Assembly (NCBI GenBank): GCA_965153455.1
Contig: OZ234500.1
Location: 14,135,579-14,199,578 of the forward strand
Direction: 5' to 3'
Length of the DNA: 64,000 nt
From: Sphagnum compactum
Taxonomy: Eukaryota > Bryophyta > Sphagnopsida > Sphagnales
In this document: positions 12,201 to 24,873 of the stretch, one piece after another
How the letters are laid out: each line of letters opens with the position of its first letter
Numbering within the stretch: position 1 is the first letter of the stretch
Position numbers and translations under genes: made by a program
Notes under the pieces: model-generated
What the model was told of the DNA's origin: nothing
What the model saw: the letters and a program-made list of their open reading frames with translations, nothing else
The model's database searches: none

Positions 12201-13090
12201 ACGACAATGTAATACTCCCACCATTCATTAAATATTCTATTAAATATGAGTGTCAACATTAAATTTTGCAACCCTTCATGCATGCCCAATGTACTATGCA
12301 AACAAAATTGAAATTCATCTTTTTTTAATTATTGGCATACACCCTTGCATACATTCACACAAAATGTTAAATAAAAAAAATGTTGCATGAAAAAATATGA
12401 GTGTTGCCCTATGCACTTTGGTGCAAAAATGTGGCATAGTTGTGGGGTAGTTTCACAAAAATAATCTCCATTGGGATCCAAACACACTAAAACGAGCCAT
12501 TCACATTTTTTAAATGTTTTAAAGAGCTTTAAAATTCAATTTATAAACTATATTTAACTTTTTTTTTCTTTTTGACTATGTATTGATGCTATATCATGTA
12601 GATTATACATCCATGATATATTTTTCCCATAGAAATGAATAACTATTACAAATGACCACCTTCAAAATTCATGATATTACATGTCAAAAACACTTCTAAA
12701 TCATCTAATATAATCAAATAAAATTACGTCACGAATATAAATAATTACATCACCATAAATTTCAAGCTTTTTTTTTAATGTATTAACATCAAAATCCTTG
12801 CCAATTTTCAAATTGATTGGTTCACATTTATTAAAGAAAAAAGATTTTTGACCCCAAAAAACACACATTCACACAATTGTTCTTAGTCCTTAAATCATAC
12901 AAAAAGATTTTTGAAACATCATGGATTTCCATAAAATTTTCAAGATTGAAACTTTGCAAGGAATGAAGAGTATATTTTTAAAAAACAAATTGATAATTCA
13001 AATTATTATGCTCCCTTTGTGATTTTTCAAAGATGTAAAAACAAATTTAAAAACATTTGTTCACACACTTTGTGGCTTTTATTAACATGT
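9236..13090. other. AT-rich intergenic sequence with simple repeats
   Basis: No gene recognised. It holds a degenerate tandem repeat of about 42 bp in three units at 11085-11212 (GTTTTTGATTTTTGAT...GGGTGGGTGC), which leaves a spurious open frame on the minus strand. It also holds a run of 17 C at 11348-11364 and C/T-rich (ACCTACC)-like sequence at 11380-11480. Confidence 0.5.
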
Positions 13091-13129
13091 TTTAGGGTTT
13101 AAACCTTAAAACCCTAAAACCCTAAACCC
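13091..13129. repeat. Short telomere-like repeat, inverted
   Basis: TTTAGGGTTTAAACC is followed by TTAAAACCCTAAAACCCTAAACCC, i.e. plant telomere-type units (TTTAGGG) meeting in opposite orientation. It is far too short to be a telomere and is most simply an interstitial remnant. A single GGTTTAGGGTTTAGG occurs at about 14174. Confidence 0.6.
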
Positions 13130-14229
13130 ATAATGCTAATGAATTTTTTTTGTAAGTTATTTCTAGAATCTCACCTCATGTATGATCAAACTCAAGGTTC
13201 AAGTGATATGTTTTCCTTATTTACTGATAATTATGATTTTTTCATTTCTAAGAAAATGAATAAAATCAATAATTTATTTGTAATTTTAGGTTATCAAAAT
13301 GTTGATATCTTGACCCGATGTATAAGTTTTTTCTAAAAAATAAAAAGTGAGAACCAAAACCTTTTGTAATCTATTTTGTGAAAACTAGATTTGGCAGGTA
13401 TCAAAAAATGATACCCTCCCAACATTGGTTCATACTTTTTTCGAATGTGTGTATATCAAAAACTTGGAATTGATGGTTCTTAAGTTAGAACAAAAAAACA
13501 AAAACCTAGCCTTGAAAGGTTTTTAAAACTCTTAAAAATCTAGTAACTAGACCTAATTGGTATTTGAACTATAAAACCTTTGCCCAACACTCCATTGAAA
13601 CCAATGTTGTGTGGTTACTTGAATTTATAAGGAACCATTGGTTTCTGTTATAAAATTATTTCAAAATTAGAAAATCATAGGTTTTGGATCTTTAAGAAAA
13701 TTAACTAATTGTTGATTCTGGTTATATTCAAAACATTAAAGAATTAACCATTTTCATGAAAGGACCAACAATGAACTTGTAGTTTTATGGCTAGTTATTT
13801 GATTTTTAAAAAAAAATCAAGAATTATGATTATAAGCAAAATTGGGTCTATTTTTTTGTTGAGCCTCATAATTATGAATTCAAAAAACCAACTTGATAAC
13901 CACTAGGGTTTTTTCCTATTTCTAATACCTACCCAAAATTAGTTACAACCATTGTTGTTTGGTTATATAGAAAAATTTAAATATACATTTGGATAATGGA
14001 CGGATATATATAAATGCATATCTAGATTTTTGGTTCATTTTGATATTTGATTCTACATACAACCATCAGATGCCCAATGCAATATTTTCATTATGCATAA
14101 CCTTATCAAGACTAGCACATCAAAATAAAATACATATTTGTGGAGGTGGCATTTTGGCAATATGGATATGCATTAGGTTTAGGGTTTAGGTCATTAAGGT
14201 TTAAATGTTAGGAATTAGGGTTTTGCAAA
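13130..14229. other. AT-rich intergenic sequence, no gene seen
   Basis: The first 130 bp (TCTAGAATCTCACCTCATGTATGATCAAACTC and onward, about 13160-13270) resemble 18500-18590, so part of this stretch is a dispersed repeat. The remainder shows nothing recognisable. Confidence 0.5.
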
Positions 14230-14900
14230 AATGGTAATGCAATTGAATGTTTGCACTTTGCATTTTGCAACAATTCATTACTTTCTTTGAATGCACATCA
14301 TATACACACAAATGGATTTTGGCTTGCATTGCTTTCTTTGAATGCATCTAAGTACCACTTGGAGCTTGCATTTCCATTTCTCTTATTTATTTGAGTGCAC
14401 AGGTGCATATTGTATGCTTTACAACTTTACAAATTTCTTTCATGAAAAAATGGTGTTCTCATTGTGCACTGTGTGTGAGTTTGGGATTAGTGTTGCACAC
14501 TGCATGCTCATTTCTTAACATCAACATTGTGCACAACTCACTGGTTTCTTTGAATGCATAGTGCACAGACATATATGGATTTCGAATGCTTTGCTTCTTT
14601 GAATACATTTAACTATGTGCACATTTTGCATTGTGTGTGAATTCAACATCAACTTCATGCATGTTCACTATTTATTGTTGACATTGTGCACAACTTGTTA
14701 TTATCTTTGAATGCATAGTGCATAGTGCATAGACACACATGGATTTTGACTTTGTTTTTTACTGTGTGCATTTGAATGTGTACACACTTTACAGCTTTGC
14801 AGATTTCTTTGTTGGAAATTTGGGGTTGGCATTGTATGTTGTGGGGGAATTCAGTATTGACATTGCATGCATGTTTAATGAGTTTGGTGTTGAGTGTGTG
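14230..14900 (+). repeat. Degenerate long tandem repeat
   Basis: A block containing CTTTGAATGCATAGTGCA, an 'atatggattt/acatggattt' segment, 'acattgtgcacaac' and 'tgcatgttca' recurs at about 14277, 14541 and 14699 with divergent spacing. The copies are too degraded to set a single period. Confidence 0.55.
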
Positions 14901-15037
14901 CTTTGGCAAATGTGACATCGACATGAGTCTATTCAACAAGTTCAACAAATTAAAAGAAGTAATTTGCTCCAAACTTTTAACCTTTTTTGTGTTTAGGATC
15001 CCAATTCTTGGTATTTTGTGTCTTAATGTGTCTAGTT

Positions 15038-15285
15038 TTTTTATTTAGGTTATGTCTTCAATGGTTGAAGAACTTCAGCAACCTTATTTTGGGTAGAATG
15101 TGGGTTTAGGGTTTAATGTGTTTGTTTTTTGGTTTAGGTTTTTGTCTTCAATGGTTAACAAACTTTAGAAAACATGTTTTGTTGAAAGTGTGGGTTTAGT
15201 GTGTCTATTTTTTAAATTTAGGTTTATGTTTGTAATGGTTAAAAGGTTTCAGCAACCTTGTTTTGTTGAGAATGTGGGTGGAGTT
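15038..15285 (+). repeat. Tandem repeat, about 87-bp unit, three copies
   Basis: Units start with TTAGGTTATGTCTTCAATGG (15046), TTAGGTTTTTGTCTTCAATGG (15135) and TTAGGTTTATGTTTGTAATGG (15219). Each ends with a TTTTG-TTGA/GGTAGAATGTGGG segment. The last unit runs into the hAT relic that follows, so the array may be part of its 5' end. Confidence 0.7.
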
Positions 15286-17640
15286 CATGAACGTTGAAAA
15301 TGTTACATCTACTACCCCTATTCAAAGTCCATCTTCATCACTTTCAAATGTTGAGAGTGAGGATTTGGAATCTAGCAACACATTGTCAGGTGTTGATGTT
15401 TCACAACTTGCCACTATAAAAGCACAAGTTGTGGTTTGGAGACCTCACAATTGCATGTTTATATGTGAGGATTTGTTTGTTGTTAATAGTGGGTTGCATG
15501 TGGATTTGGTGATCCACAAATGTACCGGTGCATAACATGTAGATCCAAACAAACATCCATTGATGTTTTGGTTCAAAAATTTATTTTGTGCAAAGGTTTA
15601 ATTAAATATAACAAAGTTAATGGGATAACTCCCATGATTTCACATGTGCAAACTACACATCCGAGTTGTTTGTTATCAGAAAACAATAACTCAATGAAGT
15701 GGCAAAATCTACTACTATTCATGTTCAACAATCAGGGAAAAAAAGGATAGGTTCTTTTAGGCATGCAATTATTAGATTTTTTGGTGCCACAAACCCATAC
15801 AAAAAAATGATGAATAATAGTAGTAATTTTTGGAAGATTTGGTGTTTTAAACTTGCAAGGGTTACATGCCTAAATGTCTAATTATGAAATTGTTTAGCTT
15901 CAAAGGTTAATTATACACCAATGCCCCATGTTCAATTTCCATTTTGATCTTCTTTTGTGGAAGAAGTGTTGTTTACCATGGTCAAGAAGACCATGGACCA
16001 ACAACATGTTCTACCAAGTCTTGCATCTACAGTAGTAGTGTTTGCTAGTTTGATTTATGGATGTCCCACAACGGTCTGGATATTTTTGCTTTGGTTATCA
16101 ATTTTTCAAATGACACTTAAGTCCCCATGCATATCATTGTGGGGCTATTTGAAGTGAATGAAACAATCAAACAATCCATGGCTGCTTGGCCTTTGTTGGA
16201 AAAGTTTGGTTTGTTGCACCAAGTGATCATTTTTGTAAAAGATGATGACATTAATTTGGCAATTATGGCAGCAACTTTACATTCTATCATCAATTATGAA
16301 CCTTTGAAGATTCTTAAGTTTCATGAAGGCACATGCTTTAAGCATGTGACATTTAAGTTTTGTAAGTATGCTACAAATGACAACAAAATTTCTATTGGGC
16401 TAAAACATGTGAATGTGAAGGATGCTTAGGTTAGTTTATAGAAAACCATTACTTGGACCAAAAAGTCAAAGAAAGGGAAATAGGAATGGGAATAGCTTGT
16501 GCTAAAAGTGGAATGCAACATCAAAAATTGAAAACTCATGTGAAAACCAAATTCACCAATAAGGTCATTATGTTTGAAGAAACTCTCGAGTTTAAGAATG
16601 CCATTATTCTTTGTTATGGCAAAAAAAAAGTTTATGGCTTTATAACAGAAAGTACATAAAGCCCAAGTGTGGGTTGTTGTTGAGGTACTCACATTTGCTT
16701 TGAGTCCAATATTCCAGCATGTGTGCTAAATCAATCCAAAGGCCACTAGTTGTTGTTAAACACCTTGACAATATATATCACACTAACTATGAACATGGAA
16801 ACTGAGTTGTTGCAGCTATCTAGTTCATCTAAATTTTTGAACCTTTTGAGGCTAAGACTTCACTTCTGCATAGAAATATTCAACTTGAGGTTATAAAGGC
16901 AACCGAAACTTTATTAGATTTCTTGAGGTATTTTGATGCATGGCATGTTCACAACATGATGGTTATCATGTTGGATCTACATTTCAAGGTTTTGCAGATT
17001 GTGGAAAATTTGGTGGGATGCGATAATGCAATCTGATTAGTACTTGAATATGATGCCAAGGTTGTGATTCCTCTTTTGCTGGTGTGTTTTGAATAGTTGA
17101 ACCCCAATAACATTGCATTTACTACAATAATTGATGATGCAAAATTGGAACTTGAAGAAAATATCTTTGAAGTGGGGGCCTCAATTGAAGAATCTTCTTG
17201 AACATTAGTCACTAAAAAATCAAGTCTTTGTTCAGAAGGTTGCCTATTTTTTCATATACATGTGTGGATCCACTAACTTGGTGGTGTATGCATGAAGGCG
17301 AGTTTTCAAATGTGGGTTTTTTTACAAAACAAATTCTTGGAATCTCAAGTTCACAAAGAGAAATAGAATGGGTTTTTTTGTCTTGTTGGGGGTTTTGGCA
17401 AGTTTAAGGTGTTGTCGTTTGCAAGTGGACAACACGAATTGGATTATTATTATTGTGAAGAATTGGCTTCACAATCCACATGCCAATTACAAACCCAATT
17501 CAAATTTCAAACAATTACTTCAAAACATAAAAACTTTTGTCAAAGGATAATTACAATTTGATTGAAAAGCATGATTTTTTTGAAGAATTGCAAGTTGATG
17601 TTGACTAACATTATGGGCTGGGTTGTGTTTATGTGAGGTG
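15286..17640 (+). mobile_element. hAT-type transposase relic 2
   Basis: A nearly full-length but inactive BED-finger hAT transposase. In order: a BED-like finger with CKGLIKYNKVNGITPMISH and a following Thr-His pair (about 15590-15660); FVEEVLFTMVKKTMD and VVVFASLIYGCP (15950-16080); IIVGLFEVNETIKQSM and FVKDDDINLAIMA (16130-16270); CFKHVTFKFCKYATND (16330-16385); KTITWTKKSK (16442-16472); and the C-terminal dimerisation region with SLRCCRLQVDN and VVKNW-like IIIIVKNW (17400-17470). Frames change several times and stops are frequent. The subfamily differs from the relic at 7.7 kb. A domain search for BED, DUF659 and hAT C-terminal dimerisation would confirm. Confidence 0.75.
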
Positions 17641-17979
17641 TGGTTGTGTCAAGAACATGTGTTGCAATTGAGCAGAGTTCTTCATAGAACTAAAGTCCTC
17701 CACAAGTTTTGGTTTGGTTCTCGGAGTCTAGTTCCTTTGTTGCAAAAACATTTTAGGCAATAAAATCAAAATTTTGATATGCATGCATATCCATTATTTT
17801 TTTAAAAAAAAACCCCAGCATATTCATAACCATCAAAAAGAAATTTAAATAAAATAACTGGATGGTGTAGTAGATTTCAGATTTTTTTGAAATACATATC
17901 CTTCTTCTTTTAAACAAATGGGAGTATACTTTATTGGCATTGGCAGGATAGTCTTAAAATGTGAAAACCAGACAACACT

Positions 17980-18140
17980 AATATATATCAATTGGTATTT
18001 ATCAAGGATCCTACCAGGCTGGTATCAATGGAGGCGATATCAGGCTCATATTCATCGTGCCCTCAAAATCACTGAGGAAATATTAATATCAGCCTCATAT
18101 TGATCTTGTCCTAGGATTTGATGCAATACCAGCATCAAAT
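17980..18140 (+). repeat. Dispersed repeat, related to 19110-19260
   Basis: TATATATCAATTGGTATTTATCAAGGATCC followed by a 'ggctggtatcaatggaggc' and 'catattcatcg' segment resembles 19130-19230 (TATAGATTGATATTGGTCG, 'agatccaagcagcttggtat'). Both hold repeated TACCAG/GGTATC words. No coding content. Confidence 0.45.
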
Positions 18141-18280
18141 TAGGGCACCTCACTTTTCTTGTTCATTGGAGAAATCCGCAAAATCACCTTGTCTTCATCC
18201 TGTCTTTGGGCCTCCTTTCACCCCCTAACCCCTCTTTCAGTGTTATCCGTCAAGTAAGGAAATTTTATTAAATCTGGGTA

Positions 18281-18600
18281 TGAAATGCTGAAACTCAGCA
18301 TTTAGTGCACAAGGTTCGAGAGGAATAATAGTAGCTGTACAGGTAGGAGCACTGAAAATATAAGTGGCAGCAGTGGAGGCGCTCACGAAAAAAGAAAGAC
18401 AAGGTGAAACTCAGTTTACCCCCAAGCTTGATGGTTTTCTGAGTTTCACGCTTCCCCCCCGCCCCTCTTGAATGCTAGTATACTTTTTTGCAGGTTTCTT
18501 TTTTGAATCTCACCCTCTTTATGACCAAACTCAGGGTCCTGGTGTTGTGTTTTCATTACTTTACAGATAACTCTATTATTGTCAAATAAGTTTCAGGTTT
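18281..18600 (+). repeat. Dispersed repeat D, copy 1
   Basis: GAAATGCTGAAACTCAGCAT followed by TAGTGCACAAGGTTCGAGAG matches 20571-20620 almost exactly. The similarity continues with 'gtagcagcagtgaaaat'-like and 'ccccaagcttgatgg'-like blocks to about 18440. The later part (18500-18590) also resembles 13160-13270. It includes a short palindrome ATGCTGAAACTCAGCAT. Confidence 0.65.
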
Positions 18601-19889
18601 TTGCGATGAATTGGAAACCTTGAAATTGAAGGCAAGGTTTCCAATAGCAGTTGAATTGGGAAATCTTAAAATCTATGATGCATTGTATGGAATGATTACA
18701 ATTCAGGATAATGAGGTACACCAGTACCAAATTCGGAATGTTTCATTTTCCCATTGATATGGAGAATCATGTCCCAAGTATTAATCTATTAGTATATGCA
18801 TAATAATCAATCGTGCATTGAATTGTGGGCAAGCAACTCTCATCAAAGATCAAACTAGGTGAAAATGAGATTTATGTATTGATACTTAATACTTGATACC
18901 TCTCGCTAGTTGTTCATCAAGAAGAACATACCAGTAGCCAACCTAATGAAAGTTGCACCACTGACATCAATGGTATATGAAGCTTCACCAAATGTTTCAT
19001 ATCAGTTTTTGCCTGATTTGCAAGTTTTATAAGGTACCTACCATCCATTCCTGAGTGGTATGTGAAAAGTCAATACTATACCAAGAGTGTTTTAAACAAC
19101 CAGTGTTGGGTGGGTACCAAGTTGGGAAACCTTGTATATATAGATTGATATTGGTCGTGGTATCAAAGATCCAAGCAGCTTGGTATGATCAGAGGCAATA
19201 CCAGCATGATACCAATACCTGCCTGGTTAGAACATGAGGTAACACCAGCTTCATAACAGCAGGACCAGGCAGGTATGAAAGTTCCAAAGAAAATCCACTA
19301 GGTACCTGTGTTAGGCTGGGATGTAGTAATTTAAAGAAAAGATCCGATACCAGTTTCAGCTGCTATGTTCAAAGGCCAAACTCACCCAACACTAGTTTAA
19401 ACTTTAATCTGCGGAACTAATTATAATGATCTTCACGACAATTGTAAAGTACCAAAATCCTATGGGTAAAAGATGTATCTTAATACTTCTATTCGGATTT
19501 AAAAGCACAACCAAGTAAAAAGGGCCAAAGTGATGGGAAGTTTTTTAAGGAGAGCCTATCATGTAAAGTAGCACTCTAAGGCTCCCAGGGCCCAGGCCTT
19601 CCAGAATTAAAGGGCCTGTGAGGTCTTTCACAAACCTCCCATTGTGGGGCCTTATACGGCAGCATAAAGAACCAGCCCAAATAGCTTTAATGACAGAGTG
19701 ACATGAGCAGCTGCTCTCATTGTGATGCAAGAAAATCCAGCAATTTGATTGCAAACAGAAATTTCAGTTAGTTTTTTATGAATAAATGAACCATCATAGG
19801 AAGGAGCATTTTGAAAAAGCAGGTTTTTTATTTTCTCAATGTCATTAGAGTTATCTAGAAGGTCACCCTGTTTTCATCTTGTCTTTGGG

Positions 19890-20440
19890 CCTACTTTCTC
19901 TTTTTACATTGTGTTCATGGTAACGCATGCATTAGAACTCATGATGCAATTTGCAACACCTTTGCCACCATTGTGCGAGATGTTAGTTTTCACATGGATG
20001 AAAATAATTACATGCATTTTTTAAAACCATATTTACTTGCTTTCATTGATCAGTTGACATTGTGCTTACCAAAGATGACATTTGTATTTTAGCAAACATT
20101 GTCATTGTCGACCTAATTCGTGCAAATTTATTTTTTTGATTTTGTGTAACTCAAGGATTTGTTATTTTCAATGCAATTCAAACCAAGAAAAAAAGCTATC
20201 GCAACCAACACCCCACTGATCAATTCCTCCCTTTAACAATTGAGATATTTGGTTGTTTACACAAACATGACGATGTGTTTTTACATGATTGTGCCAATGC
20301 CATTTGGAACTCGAAGGGGATAGAAGGCTCTCATCTTTCTACCTTGATCACTTTTCTTCATCAAAAAATTTCGATCACATTAACAAAAGATGCAAACATT
20401 TTCCATCTTAAGGCGGGTGATAGGTGTAAGCTTAGCTACT
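19890..20440 (+). mobile_element. Decayed retroelement 3'-end coding remnant
   Basis: A conceptual reading gives VHGNACIRTHDAICNTFATI (about 19913-19975), then FVIFNAIQTKKKSYRNQHP, FLPLTIEIFGCLHKH and DVFLHDCANAIW (20150-20310), ending around HQKISITL (20365). This wording fits the C-terminal part of plant retroelement polyproteins of the kind whose reverse-transcriptase part is at 2.2-3.8 kb. That link comes from memory of such proteins and is an inference. Several stops and frameshifts show it is dead. Confidence 0.5.
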
Positions 20441-20570
20441 TCTCGACTTCCACCCCTTCAACCTCTTCAAGACACACCTCTCATCACCATGACCGATCTA
20501 TTGCAAGCTGTCAATTTTTGACATATAAATATGACCAATTTTTCACAGGTAGTCAATTATGGACATGGAG

Positions 20571-20730
20571 AGAAATGCTGAAACTCAGCATCTAATGCAC
20601 AAGGTTCGAGAGTAATTATAGCAATTGTACATGTAGCAGCAGTGAAAATTATGCAGCAGCTGCGGGACCAGTTATTTCGTTTTGTGTGAATATTCATCCC
20701 CAATTACGAGTTTGATGGCCTATTATGCGA
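20571..20730 (+). repeat. Dispersed repeat D, copy 2
   Basis: Starts GAAATGCTGAAACTCAGCAT and continues CTAATGCACAAGGTTCGAGAG, matching 18281-18440 at the sequence level. Later blocks are looser (CAGCAGCTGCGG; CCCCAATTACGAGTTTGATGG). Confidence 0.65.
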
Positions 20731-21760
20731 AAACTGACAGTTCTCACCCACTAATCGCAGGACTTTACCGATAATTCTATTGTCTTTTGATCTAGTTCTT
20801 TGGTTTCGTATTTCCACAGTTCAAATTATACAGTGGATCCCTATAAAAGTTGTCGGTTTAGTGACTTTTCTGTGGAGCCCTTGAAGGTTTTGATTCTTGC
20901 AAATTTAATTTGGCACAATGTATGGATCATTAACATCACCCAATGTCAAGCATAGTGGGTTTTTCATTAGTACTTGGTTGGTTGCAGTTGAAAAGTTTTA
21001 CTAATGTCCCTTTGCAAAGTATGCACCAATTTTGCAACATCATGATGATTGTCCTTGAAACTATTGACCCTTTCTCTTCTGACCTGGATGCTCGGAATTC
21101 TCAAGAGCATTGTTCAATGGCCAAAGGCGCCAGGCTTCTACTCGCAAACCTGCGTTTTTCAACATCCAGGGACACTTAACAGCAGCAGGTCAATGATGGA
21201 AAAGCTTCAAGCAAAAAGAAAGGACTGCATGATCTCAGGTCTTATGTGCCAGGGTAAAGCCCTAGGTGACAGCATTCCCAACATCAGGGGCCTGGGACAA
21301 TGCAGTAGCAGAGTCCATTCAGCCCCGCATTTTTTGGAATGTCCCCACCTGTGGGTATTGCAAAGCACAAGGCAATTTGTTATCATGAACCTAACTAAGC
21401 ATACGAAGATCATGAGGAGGTGTAAAAGGGGGAGGGTTTCTATGGCTACTCCTTAAGACTGGGACAGATCTTATGCCTAGTGTTACTCCTATTCCTAAAG
21501 AGGAGGAGTAAGATCCCTCCTCTTTTCTAGAAGGGATGTATAAATCAAGATAGGTGTTTGTTTGTTTTTTTGGATGTGACCATGCCATAACCTTCCCAAA
21601 TTGTGAGGCCTTTCTCTTTGCTTTTGGTATTGCTAAAAGGCTTTCAACAAGGTGGTGTGCATGTTTGTTGTTTCGTAATATCAAATTAACATAGCAAATG
21701 TCGTTGAGTTTGGAATGATCTCCAATGCTGAAAATCAAATTAACAAGGTAATTTTAACAA
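20731..21760. other. Intergenic sequence, no gene supported
   Basis: Two overlapping plus-strand open frames (20943-21179, 21049-21456) and a minus-strand frame (21391-21738) are present, but none matches a family I recognise. The segment 21180-21460 is less AT-rich than its surroundings and could be an old exon or transposon piece; this is undecided. Confidence 0.4.
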
Positions 21761-21840
21761 AGTTCCGTAAGAACTCAGAAGTTAAACCCACTTCGACCGT
21801 AATAGCATCTGGATGGGTGACCTTATAGGAGGTTTAATAT
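21761..21840 (+). pseudogene. 5S rRNA-derived sequence (pseudogene or head of a SINE3-type element)
   Basis: About 70 bp align with the central and 3' half of plant 5S rRNA: CCGTAAGAACTCAGAAGTTAAA corresponds to the region around the internal promoter, followed after the expected distance by GCATCTGGATGGGTGACCT, the most conserved 5S stretch. Several substitutions (for example TTAAACCCACTTCGACC in the middle) and loss of the first ~30 nt rule out a functional gene. It may be a decayed 5S gene or the promoter end of a 5S-derived SINE. Confidence 0.7.
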
Positions 21841-22939
21841 ACATTGGCCAATGGCACATGACAAGTCCACTCTTATTCATGATTATAATGTGCCCTCCAA
21901 AATACACATAGGAAATTTGTCTAAGTGTTTTGTGGTCATTTTAGAAATGGCAAATATAATACTCTAGTTGAATAGCAGGTTCAACCAAATATTAGAAATT
22001 AAAAAATATATATATATACATATATATGACATGTTGAAATTTTCAACAAATGTTTTTCTCAAAGAAATTGCTTTTGTGAGGGAAAATGAACCATCTTTTC
22101 GAATATTTGGAAATATTCTATTTGTTGAAATGGAACCTTCAAAATTAAATAATTATTCGACAGAAACGCGACAAACCTGCTATTCAACTATGGTAATTAA
22201 ACTTCAAAGTATCCTTTCCCCGAACTTTTACCATGGTGTAGGTCATGGAGAGTGGTGCGGAGTCTTTTTTGAAGATGAGACCAAAAGGCAAATGGCAGGA
22301 TCCAGACATACAAACTTGAGATCAGACCAGACCAGACCAACAACCGCACCATCAGACTGCAGTTGCAAGACTGGTTAGTATTGAAGATCCATGAGCAGAA
22401 GGAGAAGAAGGACACCACTCTGTTGAATTTTTGTGTGGCCCCATCATCCTCAGTCATGCTACAAGGCATGGGAGGGAGCTACACTCCAGACCCAGAAAAG
22501 AGTTCAGAAATGAGTTGCTCTGCATGAAGAAGATATCTCCAGATTTCTGGCAGACTATAGACTATTACTTTGCACGGCCTGAAACACCACAAATTTCAGA
22601 CACTACCACCGCTACTACCAGTGTGCTTGCTGCACACGAACTGACTGCAGCACACACGGACTTACTTAACTTTCATCGAGGATTGCTCCAAGGTTGACAC
22701 TAAGAGAGAGAGAGAGAGATGTATCCGATCTGACATTGTTGTTGTGGCTGACTAATTCTCAGTCTATAGCAGATGATGGGCAAATGGCCATTGTTGAGTA
22801 GAGCTAAAACTATAGTTTGAGCATCTCCACCCACACCACCTATTTGGCCCTTCACCAGTAGTAGTGTTTATCACATCCGACATATACGGGTGTAATTATT
22901 TCCTCATTCCCAGTGTTTTCTCTTTTGGCGAATTTATTG
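21841..22939. other. Intergenic sequence with (AG)n tract
   Basis: No gene recognised, although open frames at 21968-22378 and 22431-22697 exist. An (AG)n tract runs 22703-22719. At about 22817 GAGCATCTCCACCCACACC resembles the terminal sequence of the MITE at 24874-25245 and may be a lone end. Confidence 0.45.
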
Positions 22940-22949
22940 TCACATGGCA

Positions 22950-23210
22950 ACAAAAAAATTGTGATCCCGTCAGTGTGGATCATACAAAGGATTTTTGTGG
23001 GAAAAAAAATGCACCAAAGATGCCAGATTTTGAGGATTTGTTTTATTTTTTCTTTTTTTCTGAAATTGTCATATTTAGACAATAGGTTCCAGCAGATCGC
23101 CAAAACATAGTAGGATTCTTAAGAATTTTAAAATTTTCCTCTATGACATGTAGCTAAATTTGGCTAATTCCTCTTGTGGATGATTGCCACACATAAACAT
23201 GAAAAATTGG
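22950..23210 (-). repeat. Dispersed repeat B, copy 2 (inverted)
   Basis: The reverse complement matches 5430-5655: GGCAATCATCCACAAGAGG, AATTAGCCAAATTTAGCTAC, CTGCTGGAACCTATTGTC and GGTGCATT...CCCACAAAAATCC are all shared. It overlaps spurious open frames on both strands (22864-23110). Confidence 0.7.
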
Positions 23211-24873
23211 ACAATATAAAAATGAGAGACTATTTGAATGCCACCAGCTGGGCCAATCGTTGTGATTAGCAAATCAAAAGCAATCTTTTTTCTTTTATTG
23301 AGATGATTGTATCTGGTGCATATTTACAAGTCCAAATTCAGTTTGATGCTATTGAAAGGTTCTTCTTCTTCATCCAAGGTATCCTGGACAAGCCATTATA
23401 CCTATGCCAATGGAGATCCTCTAAGACTCATGAGTCCAAATTCAGAAGCTCATATATGAAACCCATGTTTTGATACTACTCTTTTGTAAACATTTGTGCT
23501 GATTTCAGTTTCATCACCCAGAATTTTTGAGTAAATTTCAGCTACCTTCTTGCCAATTTTTCAAGTGTGAGCAAATTGCAAAGAGCGAGAGAGAGAAAGG
23601 GTTGCGTTTTGAGAACTCTCATTCTTCATAAAGATCTGCTATTGAATACTTTTGTAAAGCAACCGAAAAAGGCAAGCTGATATGAGTAAGCTTTCATTGC
23701 CATGAATTTCACTTTTGCAGTCTCTTTGCCAGTTTTGCAATGGTGCACAAAACCTGGATGATTGCATTTAGCTCATCCCTACATGAGAGTGCGGTTTTTT
23801 TCACACAAAAAGCCACAGCTCATGACCCACTTGACTCATAATAAAGTATGTAATATATGTCATTACCTAATTTCAAATTGTCATTTTAACATATTATATA
23901 TGTCACTATAAACATTATATAATTATACATCATAATGGATGAAACCACAAAGTTTACCTCACACATGTGTCCTCAGTTGCAACTTTTGTGTGAGAAAATT
24001 CACATCTGTTGTCTGAATTTCACAAATGAAGCCTGAACTGGGAACTATCATTATTAACCCTAACACTTTGGAGATTAGATTACAAAAAGTGGGAATGAAT
24101 ACTATTATGTCACAGGATGTTTTCACATATTGCCCTCTTTTGAAGACCTTGTAAAAGAATTTGTGTTTTGGAGGGCACATTCCTCACAGTAACTTTTTGT
24201 GCACGGAGGTGTGTCTTTCAGTTTTCAAAACACTCAGCCTCCTTTTTCTTAATTGCATTCTTGTGATCCCCAGTGGGTATCTTCCATGTATCTCAGGGAA
24301 AAAAATCCTACAGGTCTTCTTTACACATGGTAAAGAAGCCCACGGCCTCAGGCTTTACCTACCACTTAAGAAGAGCCAGAATCACGCAACAGGCGCAAGA
24401 ATTTAAATGCAGCTTCACAGGAAAGAGTGTGCCTCTTGTACATGTACAGCCCATATGTCGTGCAAGAAAATGTTTTAATGATCAAAGCCCTTACAGAAAT
24501 GGCAAGTACTCAACCATAGTGATGATGATGTGTTGGGACCCCCAGGTTCCACTGACACTGATGTGCAAGAGCTGAGTGTTGTCATACCCACCAATAGCAA
24601 AGACCTATTTTACTTTCTGTACCAGAAGCTCCTGATGATCTCAAGAGTCCTTATAAGACTCCCAACTAGTTCCTGACCCAATGAATCCTTGGGGATTACT
24701 AAGAGACCCTTTGTCCCCTGATATAGAAGTGCAACTGGCCCTGTGAGATTTGGTAGATCTTTGGTGGATCTCTTACTTTGTAAATGTTGTTACAGGAATT
24801 GCAGGGCTCTGGGTCTGAAAGGTGGACAACTGCTCATGGTGGGCTGTTCTTTCCCATTAAGATAAAACATTTA
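23211..24873. other. Intergenic sequence, no gene seen
   Basis: Short open frames on both strands (23959-24180 minus, 24161-24575 plus) match nothing I recognise. No splice-bounded exon or RNA was found. Confidence 0.45.

Noticed and set aside
13091-13129. Possible telomere end
   Set aside because: Only a few TTTAGGG-type units in opposite orientations inside ordinary sequence; an interstitial remnant.
18313-18322. GGTTCGAGAG as a tRNA or tRNA-SINE B box (also at 20604)
   Set aside because: No matching A box at the right distance and no cloverleaf; better explained as part of dispersed repeat D.
21049-21456. 135-codon plus-strand frame
   Set aside because: Overlaps other frames on both strands and shows no recognisable domain; left as undecided non-coding sequence.
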